In this document: piece after piece, positions 1-6,028 of the stretch | Position numbering within the stretch: position 1 is the stretch's first letter | Layout of the letters: each line of letters opens with the position of its first letter | Assembly (NCBI GenBank): GCA_031424915.1 | Contig: JANPII010000053.1 | Location: forward strand, 1 to 7,121 | DNA from: JANPII01 sp031424915 | Lineage (GTDB): Bacteria > Pseudomonadota > Alphaproteobacteria > Rickettsiales > Midichloriaceae | DNA length: 7,121 bases | Reading direction: 5' to 3' | Position numbers and translations under genes: made by a program | Notes under the pieces: generated by a model | Database searches by the model: none | Told to the model about the DNA's origin: nothing | Seen by the model: the letters and a program-made list of their open reading frames with translations, nothing else

Positions 1-25
1 ATTGAACACTGTAATATGCTCCTTT

Positions 26-52
26 GGGTCCTAGCGACGTCGATCGCGGCCC
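26..52. other. GC-rich imperfect hairpin
   Basis: GGG (26-28) can pair with CCC (50-52), CC (30-31) with GG (48-49), and GCGA (34-37) with TCGC (44-47). This leaves a six-base loop and small bulges (T29, TA 32-33). The patch from 26 to 60 is far richer in GC than the rest of the window. It is not followed by a T-run, so it does not look like an intrinsic terminator. It could be the end of an insertion sequence, the tail of a structured RNA, or the edge of a decayed gene lying to the left. Nothing in the sequence decides between these. Confidence 0.35.
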
Positions 53-78
53 CCAACAACTTATCGGTGGTAAAAAGC

Positions 79-405
79 ATGCAAAATCAAAGACTTAGCT
101 CACAATTTGACTTAAATGAAAATACCGACAATGAGGTTTGCCATAATCTAGAATCCCGTGCAACTCGAGCACTATGGCGTGCAGTTATTACACAAGCATT
201 AATGGATGCGGCATCTAAATCCAAAAAATCGAGCCATAAATTACATAAAAGACAAGCGCTGAAATGGTTAAGGGGACGATCAGATGACTTTGTGCACATC
301 TGTACCCTTGCTGAAATGGATCCAAATTATGTTATATATAAGTCGCGTGTTGCCCTACAACGTGGGTGTAAATGGAGGGAGGATAATACCAAATCTAAGA
401 AATAA
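79..405 (+). CDS. Small phage-type hypothetical protein, HTH-like C-terminal half
   Basis: A 108-residue protein if it starts at the ATG at 79, which has a GGTGG purine-rich stretch eight bases upstream. The frame is open to the left edge and an ATG at 16 would give 129 residues, but those extra residues are translated from the GC-rich hairpin and look non-coding in character. Residues about 32-45 (LWRAVITQALMDAA), a basic middle (KRQALKWLRG) and a C-terminal DDFVHICTLAEMDPNYV stretch match a pattern I know from small proteins of alphaproteobacterial prophages and related regions, where the last part resembles a helix-turn-helix. There is no signal peptide or membrane segment. No other phage gene is visible here, so it may be an isolated remnant or a domesticated regulator. 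DNA binding is an inference. Its stop codon is immediately followed by the stop of a doubtful minus-strand ORF. Confidence 0.65.
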   Translation: MQNQRLSSQFDLNENTDNEVCHNLESRATRALWRAVITQALMDAASKSKKSSHKLHKRQALKWLRGRSDDFVHICTLAEMDPNYVIYKSRVALQRGCKWREDNTKSKK

Positions 406-480
406 CTATACACTTGAAGCCTTTTTGGTAATTTTACCATTTTCGCGCCAGTATTTGAATACAGGCGTCTCAAATGACAT
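406..480 (-). CDS. Doubtful 24-residue ORF, possible coding relic
   Basis: On the minus strand, an ATG at 480 opens 24 residues beginning MSFETPVFKYWREN and ending at a TAG at 408-406. The frame is open without an ATG back to about 519. The composition (two aromatic residues side by side, charged residues, no low complexity) looks more protein-like than chance. There is no clear ribosome-binding site and it is very short. It lies next to the dispersed repeat at 510-531, whose partner copy at 5961-5982 reads partly similarly on the same strand (YQV, a stop, then an IS pair). It is more likely the tail of a decayed or mobile coding sequence than a functional gene. Confidence 0.2.
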   Translation of the reverse strand: MSFETPVFKYWRENGKITKKASSV

Positions 481-509
481 GCCAAAATTCCTCAAAAATT
501 CTTGCTGTG

Positions 510-531
510 CACTTATTTTCTAGACTTGGTA
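510..531 (+). repeat. Dispersed 22-bp repeat, copy 1
   Basis: The sequence CACTTATT, two variable bases, CTA, one variable base, ACTTGGTA occurs here and again in the same orientation at 5961-5982, just after dnaX. The two copies agree at 19 of 22 positions. Both copies lie outside clear genes. With only two copies in view, the true length and class of the element cannot be set. Confidence 0.5.
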
Positions 532-546
532 TTAGAGGTAAGAAAC

Positions 547-558
547 CCTTACGTAAGG
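547..558. promoter_or_regulatory. Perfect 12-bp palindrome CCTTACGTAAGG, possible operator
   Basis: CCTTACGTAAGG equals its own reverse complement. It lies about 85 bases upstream of the promoter of the large ankyrin gene, in the only long non-coding stretch of the window. A symmetric site of this size fits binding by a dimeric regulator, but no regulator is identified. Chance cannot be excluded. Confidence 0.3.
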
Positions 559-599
559 TTAGCTATCAGCTTAATTCTTTATTTTGTTCATATATTAGA

Positions 600-637
600 G
601 CATTACCCTTGAAGTAAGGATATTTCATGGGTAATGC
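600..637. promoter_or_regulatory. Strong stem-loop upstream of the ankyrin gene promoter
   Basis: GCATTACCC (600-608) is perfectly complementary to GGGTAATGC (629-637). After one T/T mismatch the stem continues with TGAA (610-613) and TTCA (624-627), closing a ten-base loop. No T-run follows in the plus direction. It ends just before the -35 element of the promoter at 640-668, so it may be an operator or a cruciform-forming site. It might also mark the 3' end of a transcript coming from the left. The short direct repeat ATATTAGAG (592-600 and 654-662) brackets the stem, the second copy running into the -10 region. Confidence 0.45.
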
Positions 638-639
638 CA

Positions 640-668
640 TTGAATTAATTGGCATATTAGAGTATAAT
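640..668 (+). promoter_or_regulatory. Sigma70-type promoter for the ankyrin/coiled-coil gene
   Basis: TTGAAT (640-645) and a perfect TATAAT (663-668) are separated by 17 bases, the ideal spacing. Transcription would begin near 675 and give a leader of about 30 bases before the ATG at 704. That leader has no convincing Shine-Dalgarno sequence, so translation may be weak or start in a leader-independent way. The match is good, but AT-rich DNA yields such matches by chance. Confidence 0.55.
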
Positions 669-703
669 GAAAATCACAGTATTATAATTCCATCAGATAG
701 ACA

Positions 704-3385
704 ATGAAAAGTACCGGTAAAACAGCTAAAGCCTCCTTACTTGAGTTTCTAAAGAGTGAAAGCAAAATAATAGAATCTAACATCCATTGGTACCTTAAGA
801 TGAGAGAGGATATGGGGGCAGAGGATCTAAGAGCTTGGATCATATGTAAGATCAAAGAGTATGCTAAAGCCCTAGCTATAGATCAAAAAAGCCAATTGCT
901 TTTGGAATTGGTCGAAGATGAATTTTTACCGAAGCCGTCAATTGATCCTTTGATAGAGGAAGAGATAAAGACAAGGAAGACAGAAATAGCACTATTGTTG
1001 CTGGATCAAAGGGCGCTACTATATTCAGAGGATGAAAATATTTTAGAGAAGTTAGTCCTTGGGCTATATCAGGATAATAACGTATGCTTTGAGATCCTAC
1101 AACATGTCATTACTGCGAATGATGATAGAGTAATGGATGCTCTTACCCCTAAGGCTTTGAGTAAATTTATGCAGCTACATAGTGAAAACCTAGACACTAC
1201 ATATCATAAGCTGCGAAATTACTTAAACACTAAAGAAGCTGCAAAAATTAAAGTGTTCAAACAAGCCTGCTTAGAAGGAATTAAAAAAGGAGGGGAGCAT
1301 TTGCACGTTTTCCAAGATGCATTAATACTATTAAATGAGTGTAATCATACAATAGATTTGTCGCAGCTTGCAATAGAGCAACAGTGGCATTTATTAGCAC
1401 GTTTGCATGTAGTGACGACGTTTAACCTGCGGACCTGTGTTTATAATGATATTAATGAAGTATTGGGTAGGGAGTCAGTAAAGTCTTGGTCAGATAATGG
1501 TTTTGCGGAAAGGGTATTATCAAAGTTTCTAACAAATGGTTTACGCTTACAAACTGAGCGCATGTTAATGCAAATAAAAGATGGGAAGCCTCTTCTTCCA
1601 CAGGTAACTGATAGATATTTGCAATTATTTACATTGGTAAAAGCAAAATATGGTGAGAAGGTGCAATATCCATATCTTAAAGATACTTCTAAAGGGAAAT
1701 TAGGCTTAGGTGAAATAACCATTATAGGCGAGGTTCAGGGAAATTGCGATGCCCCATCTTTCCTTACATTCGGGCGAAACTGGAAATTAATAAATTCAAA
1801 ATTAGTACCTTCGGCTCCTGAATATGGATCCAGTCTTACGATGTTTTATCCCGATGTACAAGATGAGACAGGTAATACTTTATTGCATTATGCAGTGAAA
1901 AATTACCATCTAGCTTTTGTGGAGCAACTACTAAATTTTCCCGCCAGAGCTGATATCCCTAATGATGAGCAGCAAACGGCAGCATATCTTGCTTTAGAGA
2001 CCGGCAATCTAGAAACGGTAAAGCTATTTGTTGATGCTGGGGCGATCACAAAGGAGCTAGCCGAAGAATACCTGAAGAAGAATTACTTAAACCCAGGTAG
2101 TAGTTATCTGCGGAGGAACCTGAAGAAAATTGGAGCAAAGACACAGCTGCATCAATATATAAAAGAAAACGATACAAAACAGGTGCTGGAGCTTATTCTT
2201 AATAACCAATTTATAGCTGAAGGAGCCTTAAATTATAGAGATATAAATGGTGACACCCCTTTAATCGCAGCAGTAAGGATAGGTCAGGATAAGATAGTAG
2301 AAGCTTTGCTTGAAAAAGGAGTGCTAGTCAATGAACGTAACATGCAGGATTATAATGCCTTGGAATATGCTATTATCTCCAAAAGTTATCCTATATTTCA
2401 CATGCTGCTGGCCTGCAAAAATATAGACTTAGAGGGATATTGCGAAGATAAAAAATGGATTTATCCTCCTCTGGGCCTTGCTATAGAACTTGAAGATCAA
2501 AGGTGGATTCATAGTCCCCTAGGTCTTGCTATAGAACTTGATGATTACCAAATGGTTCGTAATTTATTGGATCATGGAGCTGCACGAACCTTAGATATAG
2601 AGCTAGAGAGATATGGTACAACAGCGCGGAAGCTTGCATTGAATTATAATCATGCTAATCAGGCCATATTAGATTATGAGCAAGAGCTCATGAAAGAAAC
2701 TCCGCCAGAAGGTAAAGAAGAATTATGGGAAGAGATACAAAGTAAGCTCCGTTATCAAGAGCAGAAACTAAGGTTGGATCAAGAGAAAATAGTACAGCTA
2801 GAAAAAGAGGTAGAAAGTCTAAAAGATCAGTTGGGTGAGAAAGATGAGCACTTGGCTCAAGAGCAGGCAGATCTACAGGCCAAAGCCCAAGAGGTAGAAA
2901 GTCTAAAAGATCAGTTGGGTGAGAAAGATGAGCAATTGGCTCAAAAGAAGGCAGATCTACAGACCAAAGCCCAAGAGGTAGAAAGTCTAAAAAGTGAGTT
3001 GGGTAAGAAAGATGAGCAATTGGCTCAAAAGAAGGTAGATCTACAGGCCAAAGCCCAAGAGGTAGAAAGTCTAAAAAGTGAGTTGAATAAGAAAGATGAG
3101 CAATTGACTCAAAAGCAGGCAGATCTAAAGGCCAAAGTACAAAAAGTGGAAAGCTTCAAGCCAATTTATGTGGGATTAGGGTTTGCTACTACTGCAACAA
3201 TAGGGCTTAGTATAGGAGCGGTGCTAGAGGCAAATTCCAGTACAGCATTGATATACCCTGAGCTATTAAAAATGTTGGCTAACAACCAGGAAGCAATAGC
3301 AATACTTGCTATCTTTGCGGTAGTCACAGTAACCCTTGCTGGTATTATTGGTAATAAAGTAGGGGGTATAATACTCACTTCATAA
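704..3385 (+). CDS. Ankyrin-repeat protein with tandem-repeat coiled coil and C-terminal hydrophobic hairpin
   Basis: An 893-residue protein. Residues 1-380 are mainly charged and helical, and I do not recognise a domain there. Ankyrin repeats run from about 387 to 665, with clear ones at DETGNTLLHYAVKN (387 on), DEQQTAAYLALETGN, TQLHQYIKEN (480 on), DINGDTPLIAAVRIG (513 on) and NALEYAIISKS. The repeat after that carries a 16-residue internal duplication (585-616). Residues about 668-819 form a long coiled coil containing four 28-residue tandem repeats (702-813). The C-terminus has two hydrophobic segments, roughly 821-841 and 864-882, joined by about 22 polar residues. There is no N-terminal signal peptide. 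Proteins of this build in intracellular bacteria are often secreted effectors or membrane-anchored scaffolds. Here that is inference, since no secretion signal or catalytic motif is visible. The gene has its own promoter, no close upstream partner, no evident Shine-Dalgarno sequence, and converges on the pilin-like gene. Confidence 0.9.
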   Translation: MKSTGKTAKASLLEFLKSESKIIESNIHWYLKMREDMGAEDLRAWIICKIKEYAKALAIDQKSQLLLELVEDEFLPKPSIDPLIEEEIKTRKTEIALLLLDQRALLYSEDENILEKLVLGLYQDNNVCFEILQHVITANDDRVMDALTPKALSKFMQLHSENLDTTYHKLRNYLNTKEAAKIKVFKQACLEGIKKGGEHLHVFQDALILLNECNHTIDLSQLAIEQQWHLLARLHVVTTFNLRTCVYNDINEVLGRESVKSWSDNGFAERVLSKFLTNGLRLQTERMLMQIKDGKPLLPQVTDRYLQLFTLVKAKYGEKVQYPYLKDTSKGKLGLGEITIIGEVQGNCDAPSFLTFGRNWKLINSKLVPSAPEYGSSLTMFYPDVQDETGNTLLHYAVKNYHLAFVEQLLNFPARADIPNDEQQTAAYLALETGNLETVKLFVDAGAITKELAEEYLKKNYLNPGSSYLRRNLKKIGAKTQLHQYIKENDTKQVLELILNNQFIAEGALNYRDINGDTPLIAAVRIGQDKIVEALLEKGVLVNERNMQDYNALEYAIISKSYPIFHMLLACKNIDLEGYCEDKKWIYPPLGLAIELEDQRWIHSPLGLAIELDDYQMVRNLLDHGAARTLDIELERYGTTARKLALNYNHANQAILDYEQELMKETPPEGKEELWEEIQSKLRYQEQKLRLDQEKIVQLEKEVESLKDQLGEKDEHLAQEQADLQAKAQEVESLKDQLGEKDEQLAQKKADLQTKAQEVESLKSELGKKDEQLAQKKVDLQAKAQEVESLKSELNKKDEQLTQKQADLKAKVQKVESFKPIYVGLGFATTATIGLSIGAVLEANSSTALIYPELLKMLANNQEAIAILAIFAVVTVTLAGIIGNKVGGIILTS
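2456..2551 (+). repeat. Direct duplication of 48 bp inside an ankyrin repeat
   Basis: Two adjacent 48-base units (2456-2503 and 2504-2551) encode WIYPPLGLAIELEDQR and WIHSPLGLAIELDDYQ. The core ctatagaacttga is identical, while third positions and the PP/SP and loop residues have diverged. The unit is half an ankyrin repeat, so the copy adds an extra first helix of a repeat rather than a whole 33-residue module. Either the fold absorbs it as a bulge or the local repeat is disturbed. Confidence 0.85.
2807..3160 (+). repeat. Four 84-bp in-frame tandem repeats encoding 28-residue coiled-coil units
   Basis: The units run 2807-2890, 2891-2974, 2975-3058 and 3059-3142, followed by an 18-base start of a fifth (KVESFK). 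Each encodes a variant of EVESLK, a variable DQLGEK or SELGKK, DEQLAQ, then ADLQAKAQ. By hand count, neighbouring copies differ at 4, 6 and 8 of 84 bases. Copies 1 and 2 share DQLGEK and copies 3 and 4 share SEL, which suggests stepwise duplication. Twenty-eight residues are exactly four heptads (V/L at a, mainly L at the first d), so copy-number change would lengthen or shorten the coil without breaking its register. Confidence 0.95.
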
Positions 3386-3414
3386 AAGATTGGGGATATA
3401 GCGCCTGTTAACGC

Positions 3415-3437
3415 AAGTGGTGCCAACTTAAGGATTT
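3415..3437 (+). repeat. Dispersed 23-bp repeat, inverted partner at 7099-7121
   Basis: AAGTGG, three variable bases, then CAACTTAAGGATTT occurs here between the stops of the converging ankyrin and pilin-like genes. Its reverse complement occurs at the extreme right end of the window. The copies agree at 20 of 23 positions. Read on the minus strand here and on the plus strand at the right end, both give ILKL, one variable residue, PL. No clear terminator is visible in this 58-base gap. A weak GCGCC/GGTGC pairing at 3401-3423 lacks a T-run. Confidence 0.5.
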
Positions 3438-3443
3438 AGAATT

Positions 3444-4160
3444 TCAAGGCCATATGAGTGCAAAACGAATAAAGCAGACGCGCTGTGACAGTGAGGTATT
3501 ATAATTTAGATTATCTGTACCTATACAAGTGTTGGCGCTGCCGCTATTAAAGCCTTGTATGGACCCGGTTTTACCTACTCCATCATCTATTTTAATATCT
3601 ACTGCCATTGCCTCTTTTGGTGTCATAACATTTGCACTATTTGCCCAAGAATTAGCTGTAGCTCCTGCAATTTGCATGCTCAATCCTTGATTTCCTGAGG
3701 GTGTAGTAGCTTGAGTATAAAGCTCCACCCCTGCTCCGCTAAAAATAGAGGAGGGGATGTTGATGCCAATATCAGACTGCCCACTAACAGTTGCACTACC
3801 AGGGTAGCTTCCCGGTATTAACTGCGCTAATGTAAGATGCCTCCAAGCTAGCAAAGATTCAACTCCAGTAGTAGAATTGCTCCATTCTATAATATGATTG
3901 CCATTGCCATTACAGGCAGCAGCAGAAGCGGCACATTGCGTGCCCCATATATTAAAAGCTTGAGCAAAGTCACCGGGTACAGCATGATACTGGTCGCGAA
4001 AATTATCTATAGCCGTTTGGTATTGGTTCATTTCTATCACCAAGCGTCGCACTTTAGCTTGCATTATAATGTTACTGGCTAAAAAGATAGCGCTTACTAT
4101 TGCTGCAATTACAATCATTACTACAGATAACTCCACAAGCGTAAACCCACGATTTGACAT
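3444..4160 (-). CDS. Type IV pilin-like (pseudopilin) protein
   Basis: A 238-residue protein with a class III prepilin leader: MSNRG, then FTLVELSVVMIVIAAIVSAI. Prepilin peptidase would cut after Gly5, leaving Phe6 as the N-terminus and Glu10 at the conserved +5 position. The hydrophobic helix (about 6-30) would anchor the subunit in the inner membrane or pack inside a pilus. The globular part has features I associate with alphaproteobacterial pilin-like proteins: the YHAVPGDFAQA stretch near 54-64, a DIKIDDG stretch, and two cysteine pairs (CAASAAAC and the pair flanking a C-terminal loop) that could form disulfides. No pilus assembly genes (ATPase, platform protein, peptidase) are present here, so it is an orphan that would depend on machinery elsewhere. 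It starts at an ATG with only a weak AGGG upstream. It is transcribed away from dnaX and converges on the ankyrin gene. Confidence 0.88.
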   Translation of the reverse strand: MSNRGFTLVELSVVMIVIAAIVSAIFLASNIIMQAKVRRLVIEMNQYQTAIDNFRDQYHAVPGDFAQAFNIWGTQCAASAAACNGNGNHIIEWSNSTTGVESLLAWRHLTLAQLIPGSYPGSATVSGQSDIGINIPSSIFSGAGVELYTQATTPSGNQGLSMQIAGATANSWANSANVMTPKEAMAVDIKIDDGVGKTGSIQGFNSGSANTCIGTDNLNYNTSLSQRVCFIRFALIWP

Positions 4161-4183
4161 AACTAAAGACCCTATGCAATGTA

Positions 4184-4224
4184 ATTATATTTTCATGCTA
4201 CCTTTAATTTGCAACTAATTGCAA
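4184..4224 (-). promoter_or_regulatory. Probable pilin-like gene promoter overlapping a TTGCAA dyad
   Basis: On the minus strand TATAAT (4189-4184) is a perfect -10 box upstream of the pilin-like start. A TTGCAA (4214-4209) lies 19 bases further up and is a possible though widely spaced -35. It is one arm of a symmetric element, TTGCAACTAATTGCAA (4209-4224), in the gap between the divergent pilin-like and dnaX genes. A regulator bound there would overlap the pilin -35. For dnaX no clean promoter is visible. TATACA at 4245-4250 is a weak -10 candidate. Confidence 0.4.
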
Positions 4225-4278
4225 GCATGGTGAGGTTGTGGTAGTATACACTTACCCATAAAACTAGGTTTTCATAAT

Positions 4279-5943
4279 ATGCAGTCCCCACTTTTTGAGA
4301 CAGACGAAGCCCCTGCTAGCACCTATAAGGCTGAGGCCAAACATTATCAGGTATTGGCGCGTAAGTACCGCCCTAGCACTTTTGCTGATATGATTGGGCA
4401 GGAGGTTTTGGTGACTACAATGCGTAACGCTTTGCAGACGGGGCGTATTGCCCATGCTTTTGTGCTTACTGGTATACGTGGGGTGGGCAAGACTACTACT
4501 GCCCGCATAATTGCCCGTGCTTTGAATTGTATAGGCGCTGATAATACACTGCAGCAGCCTACTATTGAGCCTTGTGGGGTATGCGTTAATTGTACTGCTA
4601 TTGCAGATGATCGACATCAAGATGTTCTAGAGATTGATGCAGCCAGCCACACTGGAGTTGGAGATATTCGTGAACTTATAGAAAATGCACGTTACGGTCC
4701 GCTATCGTCTCGCTATAAAGTATATATCATAGATGAAGTGCATATGCTGTCTAATAACGCCTTTAATGCTCTGCTTAAGACGTTGGAGGAACCACCAGCG
4801 CATGTAAAATTTATTTTTGCTACTACTGAGATCCGCAAGATTCCTGTGACTATTTTATCTCGATGTCAGCGTTTCGATCTTAAGAGGGTGAGTGTAGAAG
4901 AGCTAAGTAACCATTATAAGCGAATTTTAGAGCAAGAAGGGTATAGTGCTGAAGATTCGGCTGTAAGAATAATTGCAGCAGCAGCAAGTGGGTCAGTACG
5001 AGATGGACTGTCGATACTAGACCAAGCTATTGCAAGTAATGAGGGCACACTGCTGACGGAAGCTACCGTCAGGGCCTTGTTAGGATTGGTGGATTACAAC
5101 CAGGTTTATGCGCTGTTTCATGAAGTAAGTACAGGTAACATAGCTGCAGCTTTAGCGCTCACTGAGAAATTGCATATAAATGGAGCAGACCCGGTGTTAC
5201 TTATACAAGATTTATTGGAGGTAGTGCACCGCATATCGCGTATTAAAGCAGCAGGCGCAGGGGCATTGCCTCAATCTACCGAACAAGAACTAATATCTGC
5301 CAAAGAGTTGGCAGATACTTTACCTACATCTTATCTAGCACGAACTTGGCAGATGTTATTACGAGGGTACGAAGAAGTACGTAGTGCGGTCCAGCCCATG
5401 GCTGCGCTGGAAATGGTGCTGATCCGTATAGCATATTGCAGTACTATGCCTTCACTAGAAAGTTTGGTTGCAGGAAATGATATGCCGTCCACAATTCCAA
5501 GCCCTGCAGTATCCACTCAGCCTTTAGAACCTATTGCGGTAAATATTAATGTGGCGCCTCAAGAATCGAAAGAAGGTGATATAGTTACTCTACAAGATAT
5601 AGCTAATCTGTGTTTGGCAAATCATGAAATGATATTGTATCACCAGGTTATGAGTGAGATATATCCTATAGATATTGCCCATGGGCATATTAAGCTAGGA
5701 TTATTGCCCTCCGCCCCTAAGACTTTGGTGATAGCCCTACGAGATTTTTTGCAGAAAATAACAGGGCAAAACTGGGCTATTGAGATCCTACCCTCTGATA
5801 CTGATGGCATACAGCCGACCTTGCACCAGCAAGTGGAGGTGCGTTCTGCTGCTGCAAAGGAACAGCTACGCGAGCACCCTTTGGTACATGACATACTTAA
5901 GACAATTAATGGCTTGGAGATAGCACAGGTAAACACCGCTTAA
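4279..5943 (+). CDS. dnaX: DNA polymerase III subunit tau/gamma
   Basis: A 554-residue clamp-loader ATPase that loads the beta sliding clamp and, in its tau form, ties it to the polymerase core. The conserved fold starts around residue 23 (YQVLARKYRPSTFADMIGQE). The Walker A motif GIRGVGKTT is at 65-73, with Lys71 and Thr72 for ATP. A zinc module uses Cys84, Cys99, Cys102 and Cys105. Walker B is YIIDEVHML (149-157), sensor 1 lies in FIFATTE (178-184), the SRC motif is 194-196 and a sensor 2 region GSVRDGLSILDQA is near 238-250. The lid and collar region reaches about 380. The remaining tail is a plausible tau C-terminal part of alphaproteobacterial type. No A-rich slippery site like the one producing gamma in E. 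coli is visible, so any short form would have to arise another way. The usual followers ybaB and recR are absent. The first 20 residues are poorly conserved in character, so the start is less certain than the gene. Confidence 0.97.
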   Translation: MQSPLFETDEAPASTYKAEAKHYQVLARKYRPSTFADMIGQEVLVTTMRNALQTGRIAHAFVLTGIRGVGKTTTARIIARALNCIGADNTLQQPTIEPCGVCVNCTAIADDRHQDVLEIDAASHTGVGDIRELIENARYGPLSSRYKVYIIDEVHMLSNNAFNALLKTLEEPPAHVKFIFATTEIRKIPVTILSRCQRFDLKRVSVEELSNHYKRILEQEGYSAEDSAVRIIAAAASGSVRDGLSILDQAIASNEGTLLTEATVRALLGLVDYNQVYALFHEVSTGNIAAALALTEKLHINGADPVLLIQDLLEVVHRISRIKAAGAGALPQSTEQELISAKELADTLPTSYLARTWQMLLRGYEEVRSAVQPMAALEMVLIRIAYCSTMPSLESLVAGNDMPSTIPSPAVSTQPLEPIAVNINVAPQESKEGDIVTLQDIANLCLANHEMILYHQVMSEIYPIDIAHGHIKLGLLPSAPKTLVIALRDFLQKITGQNWAIEILPSDTDGIQPTLHQQVEVRSAAAKEQLREHPLVHDILKTINGLEIAQVNTA

Positions 5944-5952
5944 CAGCTGCTT

Positions 5953-5998
5953 TGAATGCTCACTTATTCCCTAAACTTGGTACAAGCAGGTGAATGCT
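5953..5998 (+). repeat. Dispersed 22-bp repeat, copy 2, bracketed by TGAATGCT direct repeats
   Basis: Positions 5961-5982 match 510-531 at 19 of 22 bases in the same orientation. Here the copy sits in a 30-base segment flanked by identical octamers TGAATGCT (5953-5960 and 5991-5998). This could be a target-site duplication left by a small inserted element or a simple local duplication. It starts nine bases after the dnaX stop. No intrinsic terminator for dnaX, or for the converging gene, was found in the 85-base gap. Confidence 0.45.
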
Positions 5999-6028
5999 TA
6001 TAAAACTTTTCCTACCGTGGTCTTACAC

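Noticed and set aside
427..438. GGTAATTTTACC as a terminator for the small phage-type gene
   Set aside because: The loop would be only two bases, the stem is short and no T-tract follows.
284..523. Plus-strand 79-residue ORF overlapping the end of the small phage-type gene
   Set aside because: It starts inside a better gene in another frame, has no ribosome-binding site, and crosses repeat sequence with unconvincing composition.
3401..3423. Weak GCGCC/GGTGC hairpin between converging genes as a bidirectional terminator
   Set aside because: Five pairs including a G-T wobble, a long loop, and no T-run on either side.
3166..3426. Minus-strand 86-residue ORF antisense to the end of the ankyrin gene
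   Set aside because: It mirrors the hydrophobic C-terminal region of a clearly coding gene. Its proline- and isoleucine-rich composition is what the complementary frame of such DNA gives.
5743..5755. T-run in the dnaX tail as a possible frameshift site
   Set aside because: It lies close to the C-terminus, lacks the A-rich heptamer and a convincing downstream structure, and would not generate a gamma-length product.
5640..5936. Minus-strand 98-residue ORF within dnaX
   Set aside because: Cysteine- and serine-rich shadow of the dnaX tail on the opposite strand.
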